Positions 1 through 7,883 of a stretch of DNA of 64,000 bases are shown here, piece after piece. This stretch comes from an uncultured Eubacteriales bacterium (lineage in GTDB: Bacteria; Bacillota; Clostridia; Oscillospirales; CAG-272), in NCBI GenBank assembly GCA_934525675.1, contig CAKSZH010000011.1:25319-89318 (forward strand), read 5' to 3'. The notes under the pieces were generated by a model. The model ran no database searches. It saw only the letters and a list, made by a program, of their open reading frames with translations, and had not been told where the DNA came from. Numbering within the stretch: position 1 is the first letter of the stretch; every line of letters begins with the position of its first letter. The position numbers and the translations under genes were made by a program.

Positions 1-49
1 AGTTCCTGACGACCGGATCAAAGAACTGTTTGACACGAAGAAATCTTAA
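1..49 (+). CDS. 3' end of an unidentified gene
   Basis: The last 15 codons and TAA stop of a gene that begins before the window. The visible residues (VPDDRIKELFDTKKS) are too few to identify a family. A hairpin terminator follows directly, which supports this being a real gene end. Confidence 0.6.
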   Translation, partial: VPDDRIKELFDTKKS

Positions 50-54
50 CATTT

Positions 55-90
55 GCCCAGCCTGTCGCATACGGCAGGCTGGGCTTTGTA
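55..90 (+). terminator. Intrinsic terminator after the partial gene
   Basis: Perfect 10-base inverted repeat GCCCAGCCTG / CAGGCTGGGC (55-64 and 75-84) with a 10-base loop, followed by a short T stretch. It begins six bases after the stop codon. Confidence 0.75.
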
Positions 91-250
91 TTCATGGGAG
101 CGCCCGCCAAGCGGGGAATACGGAAAATGCTTCGTCGTTATTCCGACAAAAAGGTGTTGTCACCGTCCCCGCAGGCTTGCCGCCTCTCTCCCGATCGGTG
201 TATCCGGCAAATGTGCACCTGTCCGCCGGACTCCTGCATCGCCGCCGGGA

Positions 251-281
251 CAAACAAAAAACCAGAGGTGCTTCCTCTGGT
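251..281 (-). terminator. Intrinsic terminator of tRNA-Ser
   Basis: On the minus strand, ACCAGAGG / CCTCTGGT with a five-base loop is followed by six T. It lies seven bases downstream of the tRNA 3' end, so the tRNA is probably transcribed alone. Confidence 0.8.
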
Positions 282-287
282 TTATGC

Positions 288-377
288 TGGCGGAGAAGGC
301 GGGGATTGAACCCGCGCGCCGGTTACCCGACCTAACAGTTTAGCAAACTGCCCCCTTAACCACTTGGGTACTTCTCC
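288..377 (-). tRNA. tRNA-Ser(GCT)
   Basis: The minus strand folds as a class II tRNA with a seven-base acceptor stem (GGAGAAG / CTTCTCC), anticodon loop TTGCTAA (anticodon GCT), a long variable arm, a T loop with GGTTCAATCC, and an encoded CCA at 290-288. Anticodon GCT and the long variable arm both indicate serine. It reads AGC and AGT codons. A dedicated terminator follows. Confidence 0.95.
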
Positions 378-617
378 ATATGAACACAGGCGGTTCAACG
401 AACCACGTTCAATATTATAACGGATTCGGCGGGTGTTGTCAAGGGCTTTTTACAAAAACATCCGGAAAATCGGCGCGGCGTGGGTGCGCGGAAGCATTTC
501 CGGAATCCCGCGGACGGAGTCCGGCAGAAGTCTTTTTGCATTCCTGTCGGGCGGACGGCGGAACCGTCCCTGTGTTTTTGTGCAAAGAAACGGCTGTCGT
601 GTATCCCTGCGGTAACC
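378..617. other. Non-coding gap, nothing recognised
   Basis: No reading frame here has a plausible ribosome binding site or recognisable protein. It separates the tRNA on the minus strand from the promoter at 618-646 on the plus strand and should contain the tRNA promoter, which I could not place with confidence. Confidence 0.5.
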
Positions 618-646
618 TTTACAGAGTTTCTCAGTTCTGCTATACT
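618..646 (+). promoter_or_regulatory. Promoter for the small-gene island
   Basis: TTTACA at 618-623, 17-base spacer, TATACT at 641-646. It would give a leader of about 205 bases before the GTG at 860. That leader is GC-rich with several short inverted repeats (for example CCGCCGCC against GGCTGCGGCGG near 688-716) but matches no riboswitch I know. Confidence 0.6.
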
Positions 647-859
647 TCAGGTAGAGAGATCCCACTCCCGGACGTAACCCGCCGCCGGGACCGGAACGGG
701 CTGCGGCGGCACGCCGGACAGGCTGTCTGACCGGTACATCGGCACATCGGGGGACAATTGCGCTGCCCCGGCAGGTGCCAACGCGACCGGTGCCTTCCGG
801 GATGTTTCCCCGGCGGCAGAAGCCTTTACGGGCAAAAGAAACATATGCAGGAATGAGGG

Positions 860-1764
860 GTGGTGAAGGATTTGTGCAATCAATCTTCAACGGAAGAACA
901 ACAGAATCAGTTCTGGAGTAATTATCGGAAAAATACCCGCGCAAATCTGAAAAAGAATTTGGTAGTTGTCTTTTGTGTCGTCTGTCTTGTGCCGATTGTG
1001 ATGTATATTTCTTCGGGGCTTGATGACGAGTATGTCTTTGATGCCTCGGTTTGTCAGCAAAACGGGGACATTGCAATTGTCGTTCGGACGGATGAATTGC
1101 ATATTATCGTTTTTGACCGTGACGGAAATGAAAAACAACGTATTCGTGTGGATTCTTCCGGAGGCGGGTATGCACATGTGGATTACATTGGGACAGAACT
1201 GTATCTTTATGTTTTACGAGAGCAATCCGTTTACAAGGTGACAACGGAAGGAGAACTGGTTACGCCGGACTCTGTTCCGGAGGGTGTTTGTAAGGACAGC
1301 TGGAACGAAAACTGGGAAAATACCTATTATACAAAGCAATGGTCGGCGGAAAAATTATTTATTTGCATCGGTCATGTGATTTAATCTGCATAGGCATCGA
1401 TTTGCCGGATCATACGTTAGTTCGTTTTCACATTCAGACTCTCATGCGAATCATACAAAAGTCAAAAGTGATTCTGTCATCGGAAGATATGTACGTGTGC
1501 GGATTCGAAGAAAAAGGTAACGATTTTCAGTGGGATAAACCCGGGGATTCCCTCTATGATCTTACCCTTAAACAGATTTCCCCGCTGTTATTAAAATCTC
1601 CAATAGTGAGGGTATGCCCCAAAAAGACAATGGACTTGTTTGTCTATCTGGAAAACGGTCTTTGCCTGCAGGTGTTGAATTACACCGTGAGGGACGTGGA
1701 ACGATATCGGATTTTTGACGATTATGTCGACCACGACATCATTGTCCCCGACTTGTGGGAATGA
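860..1764 (+). pseudogene. Frameshifted membrane-anchored protein of unknown function
   Basis: Two consecutive reading frames form one protein. The first, from GTG at 860, ends at a stop at 1382-1384. The second continues in the -1 frame to 1764. They join cleanly if one A is restored to the A5 run at 1350-1354, giving AEKIIYLHR across the junction. The product would be about 300 residues: a short cytoplasmic start, one membrane segment (residues about 33-51), then a beta-rich extracytoplasmic domain. The stretch QNGDIAIVVR resembles GTGDIAFGYA in the product of 2165-2722, so the two look paralogous. The cause could be real decay, a sequencing indel or programmed slippage. Function is unknown. 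Confidence 0.6.
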
Positions 1765-1821
1765 ATGTCATGCCGGATCTCATCCGGCGGCTTGTACCGA
1801 TCAAAGGAGGATTTCATACAT

Positions 1822-2133
1822 ATGGATGCAAGGGCAAATAAGGTTCTGAGAATACTGCAGGGCATTTTTCTGGTGCCGTTGGCGTTCGGCTGTATCATGC
1901 TGACCCTGTATGAACTGGTGGGAACCCCCGGGATGGATGCCTTTCTTCTGCGGATTCATATCCCGATTACTTATCATTTTGTCATAATCTTTTCTGCCGT
2001 TTCATTTGTCTGTGAGGCGATCATCATTGTGTTGCGCCGGAAACTTGCAAAACGATTTACAGAAGGAACCGACAGGGCGGGGGAGGTACTGCCATCCGGG
2101 GAGAACCATGCAGACGGTCCCGAAAAACGGTGA
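1822..2133 (+). CDS. Small two-helix membrane protein, unknown function
   Basis: 103 residues. ATG at 1822 is chosen because AAAGGAGG lies at the right distance upstream; the frame is open further upstream but lacks a binding site. Two hydrophobic segments (about residues 13-33 and 50-70) end in a basic cytoplasmic-type stretch (RRKLAKR) and a hydrophilic tail. No family is recognised. It lies between two membrane-anchored paralogues and probably shares their transcript. Confidence 0.65.
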   Translation: MDARANKVLRILQGIFLVPLAFGCIMLTLYELVGTPGMDAFLLRIHIPITYHFVIIFSAVSFVCEAIIIVLRRKLAKRFTEGTDRAGEVLPSGENHADGPEKR

Positions 2134-2164
2134 ACCGTCTGATCGTAACGACCGAAGGTGTGAA

Positions 2165-2722
2165 ATGAAGAAAGAAATTCCCGAGAAACGCATTGCGGTT
2201 CTCTGTATGATCGGTATTGCCCTGGTTGTTGTCGGAGCCAGCCTCGGTTCCAACTACGGTAAGTTTCAGCGTATCGGTGACGCGGCTGTCGACCCCGGAA
2301 CCGGCGATATTGCATTCGGGTATGCGGAGAGAAACGGATATGTTATTTCGGTTTACGAAAACGACGGAACCAAAAAGTTTTCCAAACGGATTAACGCAAC
2401 CGGAGATGTCATCAGATTGTGTTACCGGGACGAAATTCTGTATGCCAAAGTGGGCAGAGAAAAACTTCTCCCGGCATTTGACCGTTCCGGGGAAGTGGTA
2501 TCTTACGGGCAGGAACCGGAAGGCGGGTTTGCATATGGTACATTTGACGGTTGGACACAGAAAAACGGGGATTCTTCTTTCCGGTTCGGTACCACGGGTT
2601 ACCGGTATTCGGAATCTTCCGTGTTCGTCAAATGCTTTGCCGGAAAGGGTGTGAACCGCCTGTACCTCGTGACGGAATCGGGAGAAGAAATCGAATTGTT
2701 CCGGAATGAAGGTCATTCCTGA
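2165..2722 (+). CDS. Membrane-anchored beta-rich protein, unknown function
   Basis: 185 residues. MKKEIPEKR precedes a membrane segment (residues about 9-28), then a domain rich in short beta strands with motifs such as GTGDIAFGYA and ENDGTKKF, which suggest a partial propeller or WD-like fold. The N-terminal layout and these motifs resemble the frameshifted gene at 860-1764, so this is probably an intact shorter paralogue. ATG at 2165 has only a weak binding site (GAAGGTG), but it is the first start giving the membrane anchor directly. No family is recognised. Confidence 0.65.
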   Translation: MKKEIPEKRIAVLCMIGIALVVVGASLGSNYGKFQRIGDAAVDPGTGDIAFGYAERNGYVISVYENDGTKKFSKRINATGDVIRLCYRDEILYAKVGREKLLPAFDRSGEVVSYGQEPEGGFAYGTFDGWTQKNGDSSFRFGTTGYRYSESSVFVKCFAGKGVNRLYLVTESGEEIELFRNEGHS

Positions 2723-2788
2723 CGGTCAGCCGTTTTCCCGGTTTCGGGTTTCTGACGGACAGATTTTAATTACTTTTTTGGGGGCATT

Positions 2789-3052
2789 ATGGAACAGAAA
2801 TTTCGTTCTTTTGACGAATTGTTTGAAACAATGACCAGAGGAAATGAGGTTGTATTCGAGTGGGACGGTCGCAGGTACTGCTTATTTGCGGAATTCGAGG
2901 GGCAACGGCAGACAGGGTATCTGATCGGACCGACTTACAGTGAAGAGATGACTTTTTGTAAAAACAAGCAGGAACTGAGCCAATACCGGATCGGCGGTCG
3001 GAGTTTTTGCGATATTGTTCCGGAAATTTGTGTGATTGAACGGACCATATAG
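2789..3052 (+). CDS. Small soluble protein, unknown function
   Basis: 87 residues, with no signal or membrane segment. It begins MEQKFRSFDELF and holds a compact domain rich in aromatic residues (VFEWDGRRYCLF, GYLIGPTYS). A GGGGG stretch precedes the ATG at a usable distance. The pattern of a small soluble protein among membrane-anchored ones is seen in immunity and toxin-antitoxin arrays, but nothing here proves that role. Confidence 0.6.
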   Translation: MEQKFRSFDELFETMTRGNEVVFEWDGRRYCLFAEFEGQRQTGYLIGPTYSEEMTFCKNKQELSQYRIGGRSFCDIVPEICVIERTI

Positions 3053-3142
3053 ATTTCTGATATCGGGAAGTGATGGGACGGGAACCGCGGAATGCTCCTT
3101 GCGCTACGGCGGATCCGATGACATGAAAACGGAGGACGACTT

Positions 3143-3430
3143 ATGCAGAAAACAAAACATCTCGCTTTGAAGATTACGCTGATCGTACTTGCGTGCTTGC
3201 TCCTGGCAATTATCATCTGGGTGTCAGATATTCTGATTTATACTTATAATCATTTTGTTGTTCCGACGGAAATGGAATGCGAACATTGTCATCAGGTAAA
3301 AACCAGCCGTTGGTATCATGACGAGCTCGGATTAAGAATGTGCGAAGATTGCCACAAGGCTTACAATCGGGGAGAGTGGGGCGACGATTCCGGGACCACT
3401 GTACCCGGTATGACCGAACGGGGGAACTGA
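3143..3430 (+). CDS. Membrane protein with a CxxC zinc-ribbon-like domain
   Basis: 95 residues. A strong membrane segment (about residues 9-30) is followed by a short domain with two CxxC pairs, CEHC and CEDC, 20 residues apart, typical of a small zinc ribbon. GGAGG lies nine bases before the ATG. The stop overlaps the next start (TGATG at 3428-3432), so the two genes are translationally coupled. No family name can be given. Confidence 0.7.
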   Translation: MQKTKHLALKITLIVLACLLLAIIIWVSDILIYTYNHFVVPTEMECEHCHQVKTSRWYHDELGLRMCEDCHKAYNRGEWGDDSGTTVPGMTERGN

Positions 3431-4146
3431 TGCGATCCGTGGAGGAGATAAAAGAGATGATACACGCCAATCGTAAAATGCAGGAGATTTTGTCCCGGCG
3501 CGACAGCGCCCCGGCGTCCTTGTCTTTTATCCGGGAAATAGATGACTTTGTCGCAGGTTCCGGGGAACGGGTGGGGTGTATCCTTGCAACCGACTGCAAT
3601 CCGGAGTATTCTTTGACGGATATACGGAAAGTGTATCAGGACCAGACCGGTTATGAATGCTGTTGCAATGAATTTTACATTTGCCCGGAAGAAATAGATG
3701 GTCATTACGCCTGGACAATCCGGACATTGTTGGATCGGTTCGTCCGGAATCTGGAAAAGAAATACCCGGGCGAAATTTTTTGCCTGATATGCTCTGTTGG
3801 CATTCAGGAGGAGCTTGACGGAATTACGGCACGCTTCCATTTGTACCGCGAGGGCGAATTCTACATCTGCAAAGATCTGGAGGGTTTCCCCGAACCGGTT
3901 CTGTATTGTATATTCGGAGCCCCGGAAGTTTCGCCGCGTGAACATGAGTCCCGGAAACCGTCAGAGGTGGATGCCGATGGAGAATCAAGCGGGGAAGCTT
4001 TCCGTGCGTCGGGACCGGGAAGCATCCGCAGCACTTCCCGGCAGGAACTGACCGGACATCCCTCCCGCCCTTGTAAAACGTCCCGCGCTGTGGTATACTG
4101 GAAACAGAAGCGGCAGCGCGGTACGATAACCCGCGCTTTGCCATAG
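3430..4146 (+). CDS. Soluble protein of unknown function
   Basis: 238 residues. The ATG at 3430 overlaps the preceding stop by one base. The first 180 residues look like a folded acidic domain with several cysteines (YECCCNEFYIC, FCLICSVGI). The last 60 are basic, serine- and arginine-rich, and overlap the promoter of the next gene (4071-4099), so the natural C-terminus may lie earlier, with a frame error near 3945-4050. No family is recognised. Confidence 0.55.
   Translation: MRSVEEIKEMIHANRKMQEILSRRDSAPASLSFIREIDDFVAGSGERVGCILATDCNPEYSLTDIRKVYQDQTGYECCCNEFYICPEEIDGHYAWTIRTLLDRFVRNLEKKYPGEIFCLICSVGIQEELDGITARFHLYREGEFYICKDLEGFPEPVLYCIFGAPEVSPREHESRKPSEVDADGESSGEAFRASGPGSIRSTSRQELTGHPSRPCKTSRAVVYWKQKRQRGTITRALP
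4071..4099 (+). promoter_or_regulatory. Promoter for the alpha/beta hydrolase
   Basis: TTGTAA at 4071-4076, 17-base spacer, TATACT at 4094-4099, which is 70 bases before the hydrolase start. It falls inside the 3' end of the preceding frame. Confidence 0.6.
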
Positions 4147-4169
4147 AGACACGAACAAAGGAGGCAGAA

Positions 4170-5066
4170 ATGGAACTTTCCCGTCTTACTTCCGCCCGCG
4201 ACGGTTTGTCGCTTGAGGTTGCCTGGCTCGCCCCCGCAGGGGAGCCGCGGGGAATCGTACAGCTTTCCCACGGCATGGCGGAGCACAAGGAACGCTATTT
4301 CCCGTTTATGGAATATCTTTCGGCACACGGCTATGTGACCGTCATCCATGACCACAGAGGACACGGCGCGAGCGTAAAAGACAAGGGCGACCTCGGTTAC
4401 TTTTACACCGAACGTCCCGCGGACATTGCGGAAGACCTGTATCAGGTCAACCGGTGGGCGCACGAACGGTATCCGGACCTGCCGATCCTGCTCTTTTCCC
4501 ACAGCATGGGAACGCTGGTCGCGCGGGTGTTCCTCGAAAGTCACGATGACGCGGTGGCGAAGGCGGTGCTCTGCGGTCCTCCGACCGAAAACAAACTCGC
4601 GCCCGTCGGGATTGCTCTGGCGAAGCTCAACGCGTGCTTTTTCGGCATGAACCACCGGAGTGCGTTTCTCAACCGTCTGACCTTCGGCACCTACACGAAC
4701 CGCGGAGAAGCGGAAAACGCGTGGGTCTGCTCCAACCCGGAGGTGCTCGCCGCATACGGGGAGGATGATCTTTGCGGCTATATCTTCACGGACAACGGCT
4801 TTCTCAATCTTTACCGCCTCATGCGGGAAGCCTTCCGCAAGAGTGCATGGCAGGTGAAGAATCCGTCGCTCCCGCTTCTGCTCATTGCCGGGGAAGAGGA
4901 CCCCGTGATCGGAAACCGGAAAAAGTTTGACGCGCTGGTCGCGTTCCTCCGCGCGCGGGGGTACACCGACGTCGGGTCGCGCCTGTATTCCGGACTGCGG
5001 CACGAATTGCTCAATGAGATCGGCAAGGAGAAGATCTGGGAGGACGTGCTCGGATTTTTGGAATAA
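4170..5066 (+). CDS. Alpha/beta hydrolase, monoacylglycerol lipase-like
   Basis: 298 residues, a complete serine hydrolase of the S33/Hydrolase_4 (monoglyceride lipase) group. The oxyanion motif LSHGMAEHKERY lies near residue 30, the DHRGHG turn near residue 60, the nucleophile elbow SHSMG near residue 115, the acid in GEEDPV near residue 247, and the catalytic histidine in GLRHEL near residue 280. No signal peptide, so it acts in the cytoplasm, probably on monoacylglycerols or lysophospholipids. GGAGG precedes the ATG and it has its own promoter. Other esterase substrates cannot be excluded. Confidence 0.85.
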   Translation: MELSRLTSARDGLSLEVAWLAPAGEPRGIVQLSHGMAEHKERYFPFMEYLSAHGYVTVIHDHRGHGASVKDKGDLGYFYTERPADIAEDLYQVNRWAHERYPDLPILLFSHSMGTLVARVFLESHDDAVAKAVLCGPPTENKLAPVGIALAKLNACFFGMNHRSAFLNRLTFGTYTNRGEAENAWVCSNPEVLAAYGEDDLCGYIFTDNGFLNLYRLMREAFRKSAWQVKNPSLPLLLIAGEEDPVIGNRKKFDALVAFLRARGYTDVGSRLYSGLRHELLNEIGKEKIWEDVLGFLE

Positions 5067-5201
5067 ACGGCATGGCGATGTCTGTTTCTCTCGTTGCCCG
5101 GTATTTTGTGAACGAGCGTACAAAACCGCGCGGATCCCCGGACGGAATTTGTCGTTTTCATAGAAAAATCAAAGAAACCGCATCCGCCGTCCGAAACCCT
5201 C

Positions 5202-5230
5202 TTGACTTTCGGCGGCGGATGTGGTATCCT
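5202..5230 (+). promoter_or_regulatory. Promoter of the pyrimidine operon
   Basis: TTGACT at 5202-5207, 17-base spacer, TATCCT at 5225-5230. Transcription would start near 5237 and give a leader of about 300 bases before pyrC. Confidence 0.65.
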
Positions 5231-5390
5231 GTATACAGATGTGAGGTCTGCCGCGTCATCACGGCGACCGGCTTTCGGACGCGTCCGGGCAGTTGGCGGG
5301 CGTTTTCCGGGTGAAAGACGGTCTTACCGGGCGGTTGCGGACCAAACAAAAAACATTCTGCCGAGGCAGTCGGTTGGCAGGAGTACAGGT

Positions 5391-5447
5391 GCGCCGGGCG
5401 TTTTGTGCCCGCGCAAGATCTGCTGTCCGCCGCGGGACAGTTTTTTT
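5391..5447 (+). promoter_or_regulatory. Leader hairpin and attenuator terminator of the pyr operon
   Basis: Within the leader, a hairpin (5391-5414, GGGC paired with GCCC) is followed by an intrinsic terminator: CTGTCC at 5423-5428 paired with GGACAG at 5435-5440, then seven T. A terminator between the promoter and the first gene implies attenuation. In Bacillota pyr leaders this is usually PyrR- or UTP-dependent. I do not see a clear PyrR binding loop or the alternative antiterminator, so the mechanism is open. Confidence 0.6.
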
Positions 5448-5534
5448 ATACTGCGACGCGGTGCAGACGAAAAACAACAGATGTTCCGGACCCGGCTCCG
5501 GACAGAATACGAAATACAATACAGAGGACAGAAA

Positions 5535-6794
5535 ATGCAGATGATTTTCAAGGATGCCCGTATTTACGAAAACGGCGGATTCACCCGTGGGGACGTAACC
5601 GTGACCGACGGTGTTTTGCGCGTTTTCGGGGCGGATACCCCTCATATGAATCAGGACGGCGGATCGGATACCGCCGTTTTCCGGAATTGTATCATTTTAC
5701 CCGGCTTTTGCGATGTACACGTACATTTGCGGGAGCCGGGCTTTTCTTACAAGGAGACCATCGGGACGGGAACTGCCGCCGCCGCGCACGGCGGGTACAC
5801 GGCGGTGTGTGCCATGCCGAACCTCGACCCCGTGCCGGACAGCCGGGAGCATCTGGAAAAAGAGCTTGCCCTCATCCGGGAGTCGGCGCACATTCCGGTC
5901 TACCCCTACGGCGCGCTGACGGTCGGCGAAAAGGGGGAGATCCCCGCGGCGCTGGAAGAGCTGTTCCCCGACGTCATCGCGTTCTCGGACGACGGGCGCG
6001 GCGTGCAGGACGAGGGGCTCATGCGCGAGCTGATGCGCCGCGTTGCGGCGCTCGGCGGAATCGTCACGGCGCACTGCGAGGACAACCGCCTGCTTCACGG
6101 CGGATACATTCACGACGGGGAGTACGCGCGCCTGCACGGGCATAAGGGGATTCCCTCCGAGAGCGAATGGCGACCAATTGAGCGCGACCTCCGCCTTGCC
6201 CGTGAGACCGGGTGCGCCTACCACGTCTGCCACATCTCCGCAAAGGAGAGCGTTTCGCTTATCCGCGAAGCAAAGAAGAGCGGCGTGAATGTGACTGCGG
6301 AAACCGCGCCGCACTACCTGCTCATGGACGACTCCATGCTGGGGGAGGACGGCAGATTCAAGATGAACCCGCCGGTGCGGGACAAGAGTGACCGCGAGGC
6401 GCTGGTTGCGGGACTGCTTGACGGCACGATCGACATGATCGCCACCGACCATGCCCCGCATGCAAAAGAGGAAAAGTCGCGTGGGCTTGCGGGCAGCGCG
6501 ATGGGAATCGTGGGTCTTGAGACCGCGTTCCCGCTGCTTTACACGGGACTTGTCCGGACGGGAATTCTTCCTGCGGAACGGCTGGTTGAACTCATGGCAA
6601 TCGCCCCGCGCAAGCGCTTCGGAATCCCGCTGGAGCCGGGCAGCTATTGCGTATTTGACACGGAAACGGAATATACGATCGACCCGGAGACGTTTTTGTC
6701 ACAGGGAAGAGCCACGCCCTTTGCGGGATGGCGGGTACACGGAAAATGTCTTCTTACGGTATACGGAGGAAAAACGGTATGGCAAACGAAATAA
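5535..6794 (+). CDS. pyrC: Dihydroorotase
   Basis: 419 residues, a class I dihydroorotase closing carbamoyl-aspartate to dihydroorotate in UMP synthesis. The binuclear metal site is visible: DVHVHLREPG near residue 58, later histidines in TAHCED and CHISAKE, and the aspartate in ATDHAPH near residue 305. ATG at 5535 is preferred because GAGGA lies upstream and the preceding stretch is the attenuator leader. It is the first gene of a nine-gene operon and overlaps carA by 16 bases. Confidence 0.95.
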   Translation: MQMIFKDARIYENGGFTRGDVTVTDGVLRVFGADTPHMNQDGGSDTAVFRNCIILPGFCDVHVHLREPGFSYKETIGTGTAAAAHGGYTAVCAMPNLDPVPDSREHLEKELALIRESAHIPVYPYGALTVGEKGEIPAALEELFPDVIAFSDDGRGVQDEGLMRELMRRVAALGGIVTAHCEDNRLLHGGYIHDGEYARLHGHKGIPSESEWRPIERDLRLARETGCAYHVCHISAKESVSLIREAKKSGVNVTAETAPHYLLMDDSMLGEDGRFKMNPPVRDKSDREALVAGLLDGTIDMIATDHAPHAKEEKSRGLAGSAMGIVGLETAFPLLYTGLVRTGILPAERLVELMAIAPRKRFGIPLEPGSYCVFDTETEYTIDPETFLSQGRATPFAGWRVHGKCLLTVYGGKTVWQTK

Positions 6795-7870
6795 ACGCAA
6801 AACTGGTACTGGAGGACGGAAGCGTCTATCCGGGAACGCTCTTCGGAGACGAAGGTCAGCTCGGACGCGTCGCGGAGCTGGTGTTCAACACGTCCATGGT
6901 CGGCTATCAGGAGATCCTGTCCGACCAGTCCTACACCGATCAGTTCGTGGTGATGACCTATCCGCTCATCGGCAACTACGGCATGACCGACGAGGACTAC
7001 GAGACCCACAACCTGACCATCGGCGGCATGATCGTGCGGGAATATAACGATCAACCCTCCAACTTCCGCTACACCAAAACGCTCTCGGAGGTCATGATCG
7101 AATATCACATCCCGGGACTCTGTGGCATTGACACCAGAAAGCTGACGCGCAGTATCCGCGACCACGGCAGCCGCCGCGCGGCGCTGGTTCCGATCGATAT
7201 GCCCGTTGAGGAGGCAATCGCCCTCATTGAAGCGACCCCCGTGCCGCACGATCAGGTCAGCCGGGTCAGCTGTAAGAAGCGCTGGTATTCCCGCACGGCG
7301 AACGCAGCGTACAACGTAGTGGCAATCGACTGCGGCATCAAGCTCAACATCATCCGGTCGCTCAACGCGCGCGGCTGCAACGTAACGGTGGTGCCGTACA
7401 ACACGCCCGCCGAGGAGATCGAGCGCATGAAGCCCGACGGGCTGTTCCTCTCCAACGGTCCCGGCGACCCGGAGGACGTGACCGAGGTCATTTCGACCGT
7501 CCGGTCGCTCGTCGGCAAGTATCCGCTCTTCGGTATCTGCCTCGGGCATCAGATCCTGTCGCTTGCCCTCGGTGCCAAGACCTACAAGCTGAAATTCGGT
7601 CACCGTGGCGGCAACCATCCCGTCCGCGACCTGACGACGGGGCGGGTGGAGATCACCTCCCAGAATCATTCCTATGCGGTGGACGAATCCACGCTTCCGG
7701 GGACCGGGCTGACGGTCACCCACGTCAACCTGCTTGACGGTACGGTGGAGGGCGTCGCCTGTCCGGAGAAGCGCGCGTTTTCCGTGCAGTATCACCCCGA
7801 AAGCGCGCCGGGACCGCAGGACAGCTCCTACCTGTTCGACCGGTTCCTTGACAGCATGAAGAAAAACTGA
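6779..7870 (+). CDS. carA: Carbamoyl-phosphate synthase small (glutaminase) subunit
   Basis: 363 residues, normal length. The N-terminal CPSase small-chain domain is followed by a class I glutamine amidotransferase domain with nucleophile cysteine in FGICLGHQ and the His-Glu pair in YHPESAPGP. It releases ammonia from glutamine for CarB. ATG at 6779 has GGAGG 10 bases upstream and lies inside the end of pyrC, indicating translational coupling. Placement within the pyr operon suggests pyrimidine rather than arginine control. Confidence 0.96.
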   Translation: MANEINAKLVLEDGSVYPGTLFGDEGQLGRVAELVFNTSMVGYQEILSDQSYTDQFVVMTYPLIGNYGMTDEDYETHNLTIGGMIVREYNDQPSNFRYTKTLSEVMIEYHIPGLCGIDTRKLTRSIRDHGSRRAALVPIDMPVEEAIALIEATPVPHDQVSRVSCKKRWYSRTANAAYNVVAIDCGIKLNIIRSLNARGCNVTVVPYNTPAEEIERMKPDGLFLSNGPGDPEDVTEVISTVRSLVGKYPLFGICLGHQILSLALGAKTYKLKFGHRGGNHPVRDLTTGRVEITSQNHSYAVDESTLPGTGLTVTHVNLLDGTVEGVACPEKRAFSVQYHPESAPGPQDSSYLFDRFLDSMKKN

Positions 7871-7883
7871 GGAGGGCGGAGAA

